From Deltaproteobacteria bacterium (GTDB taxonomy: Bacteria > Myxococcota > B64-G9): a stretch of DNA of 9,086 nt. Below the pieces are notes generated by a model. The model saw only the letters and a list, made by a program, of their open reading frames with translations. It did not search any database and had not been told where the DNA came from. Position numbers and translations under genes: made by a program. The stretch lies in assembly GCA_030591745.1 (NCBI GenBank), contig JAUVAM010000088.1, positions 1-9,086 of the forward strand. Direction: 5' to 3'. Below are positions 8,501 to 9,086 of this stretch, in pieces; position 1 is the stretch's first letter; every line of letters starts with the position of its first letter.

Positions 8501-9086
8501 CAAGGCGGGGGGCGGTGTTTCGATCAAGGCCAAGGGAGGTTCCGTCGAGGAAACACAGGCCTCCTGCTCACCTGGCAAGGTCGGGTTGGAAACCGAAATG
8601 GGTTCGTCGAAGGCGGTGAAGGCTCCGTTGGCGAAGAAGGTCGAGATGTCGACGACAAGCCGGTCGCAGATGAATCCGTCGACCAGGGTCAGCGCCACAC
8701 AGCCTTCTGCTGGAATATCGATGAGCTCGACTGGTCCCGAAGCACCGAAAGATATCTCGGGGATGGCATCGGGGGTGCCGAGGGATGTCCCCAGAACGAG
8801 GAACCCACAGCCCTGCAGGGTCACCGAAGTCGCGCTGGCTTCCGCGCATAAGCCAAAGGGTTCCAGTGAGTTGAGAACAGGTGGACCCATCACCTCCAGA
8901 TGCACCGTCTCGGAGGAAATCTTTCCGGCGGGGGGCGGATTTCTCACGACGACGTCATAGACATCGGGAGCCAGATCCAAGGGAGACAAGGTGAAGGTGA
9001 GGGTGGTGCACGACAGCGCATCCATCGGCTCCGGCATCTGTTCGCAAACCGTGGCGCCTGATGCGGCAAGGTCGAGGGCACCTGAA
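5531..9086 (-). CDS. Giant secreted/surface protein with TIG/IPT domains, Kelch repeats, FN3-like segment and C-terminal Cys module (N-terminus beyond right edge)
   Basis: Reverse-strand reading frame open to the right edge. The first in-window Met (9037) is internal, because 16 codons upstream are open and continue a TIG-like strand pattern. Numbering from that Met, 1168 residues are seen. Residues about 50-590 hold about five TIG/IPT-like immunoglobulin folds, with openings such as VEPTPICDKENVVEFTLMGS, VNLMDPTFGLQGHLVAVDIL and IDAVSPVRVAMNAP, and several ending in V(V/A)xNPDG. Residues about 600-1118 hold Kelch-type repeats: YAMGGD (625-630), YVVGGND (690-696), YAGGGRD (933-939), a degenerate YFGVGRN (1003-1009), HILGGERGG (1056-1064) and YIVGGAV (1110-1116). 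An FN3-like stretch (about 745-830, with LTLTWRHVERAIGYRVYRV) lies between the second and third. Residues 1120-1153 are Cys-rich: CTDTC, CDDG and GTDCTDCG. It is acidic and Gly/Ser-rich, typical of exported proteins, but the signal peptide would be outside the window. Probable role is extracellular adhesion or binding; ligand unknown. It ends 10 bp from the convergent Fe-S membrane gene. Confidence 0.88.
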   Translation of the reverse strand, partial: SGALDLAASGATVCEQMPEPMDALSCTTLTFTLSPLDLAPDVYDVVVRNPPPAGKISSETVHLEVMGPPVLNSLEPFGLCAEASATSVTLQGCGFLVLGTSLGTPDAIPEISFGASGPVELIDIPAEGCVALTLVDGFICDRLVVDISTFFANGAFTAFDEPISVSNPTLPGEQEACVSSTEPPLALIETPPPALMGVEPTPICDKENVVEFTLMGSGFQDGASITLEGAVQGPIAGFSLDYSQVDPLTDPDRIVISLGAALNADLYSVALTNPDGCMTDSPIGFVVEEAPSLFNVDTPVVYQSITTPVTLYVNAGSGTIDHVEMIQENVTNPASIMLDISVDPDKPYEVLAYIPGAEVAIPEGSYTLRLVETTGCAEEIINAIYVEADLTVDVNLMDPTFGLQGHLVAVDILGDGFQTHARVYLSPIDFQAGDVATLMHGLSFKDPTLLKATVPAADIRGELLATGEYDVIVVNPDGSIGLGSGTAPDDGVGLFRVSSIPAPRIDAVSPVRVAMNAPMGSMIDIEGDNFHSPRVSYLCVDTAGMPRNDIVVADIDLVVMNETKLSAPPPNFIDWSISTGDVCVIRVENVAENTYGDFSAVAVGGFSGNLFGMVDGPSMIIPRRAPAVAAGNVTGTDRFLYAMGGDYGDEASALSSIEASPLGRFGRLDGWFLLPSARWDRANNSGPALPVNLTRAKAVKLGRFLYVVGGNDGALDVGDEGAVDTVLRAQMLDPLDAPAFHSLSVALLLDANGALLRGLKPGTWRYRISALFDESDTINPSGESLAGAPFIVQVPDLNPADDGVGDNANAFSLTLTWRHVERAIGYRVYRVPSESSGSFEEEWLSDVFLEDILTPEELAALQPSDELSLFGDDGSGVTQPNLVPLPLGSLGAWSTFEFLPQLFVGDDPTRESACVAVAADPCNEVIEDGATFSTECGDVVNARPVFYLYAGGGRDSSGTVRDTVHVLPIIVGTDGDHSSAGWMTSGGPILLPNERWECSAFLVDHEFHTLVEPWESWIYFGVGRNQDGINNGQDLLAGRVLHGGDLTSRSDISGASPTCVGYAAASAGDYLHILGGERGGGFIPSGAECEIQGPPSLGFWSNLSGGVELSSPRFLPGAALASSFIYIVGGAVDLGCTDTCITSNNAICDDGRPTATNNTCQPGTDCTDCGAGLISTTAVDMTNY
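5579..5680 (-). other. C-terminal Cys-rich module of the surface protein
   Basis: This stretch encodes residues 1120-1153 of the surface protein (numbered from the Met at 9037). Seven Cys lie in 34 residues: CTDTC, then NAICDDG, then NNTC, then GTDCTDCG. The spacing and acidic residues recall Lin-12/Notch-type calcium-binding disulfide modules, and very similar tails occur on surface proteins of Myxococcota/Bradymonadales-type bacteria (from memory, not searched). Only 15 residues follow it, so it may act as a C-terminal anchoring or sorting tag (inference). Confidence 0.5.

Overview
The window is GC-rich bacterial chromosome with four protein genes and no RNA gene, mobile element or CRISPR array that I can see. 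Three traits point to a large-genome, environmental deltaproteobacterial-type organism (Myxococcota, Bradymonadales or a relative): multi-PAS/GAF hybrid histidine kinases of the GGVAHDFNN type, a polyferredoxin-like membrane protein, and a huge secreted TIG/Kelch protein ending in a CDDG...GTDCxDCG Cys module. This placement is inferred from protein style; there is no rRNA or marker gene to confirm it.

Layout. (1) 1-1470, minus strand: a sensor histidine kinase, PAS-GAF-GAF-HisKA, cut off by the left edge just after its phospho-acceptor His. (2) 1535-3886, minus strand: a complete 783-residue hybrid histidine kinase, PAS-PAS-PAS-HisKA-HATPase-REC. It lies directly upstream of gene 1 with a 64-bp gap, so the two probably form an operon read right to left. 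(3) 3887-4116: a 230-bp divergent intergenic region with two TTGACA-like boxes facing the kinases. A perfect 7+7-bp palindrome overlaps the start codon of the next gene. (4) 4117-5520, plus strand: a multi-pass membrane protein with two CxxCP-type membrane-edge motifs and eight further Cys able to hold two [4Fe-4S] clusters (NapH/NosR/CcoG-like superfamily). (5) 5531-9086, minus strand: a very large surface or secreted protein, convergent with gene 4 (10-bp gap) and open at the right edge, with about five TIG/IPT-like domains, Kelch repeats split by an FN3-like segment, and a C-terminal Cys-rich module.

How they may work together. Both kinases carry a C...CxxCP motif in a sensory PAS or GAF domain, and the divergent gene encodes an Fe-S electron-transfer membrane protein. 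A redox or electron-acceptor sensing pair that controls a membrane electron-transfer protein is a reasonable hypothesis but is not shown by the sequence. No DNA-binding response regulator is in the window. The surface protein is probably an unrelated unit.
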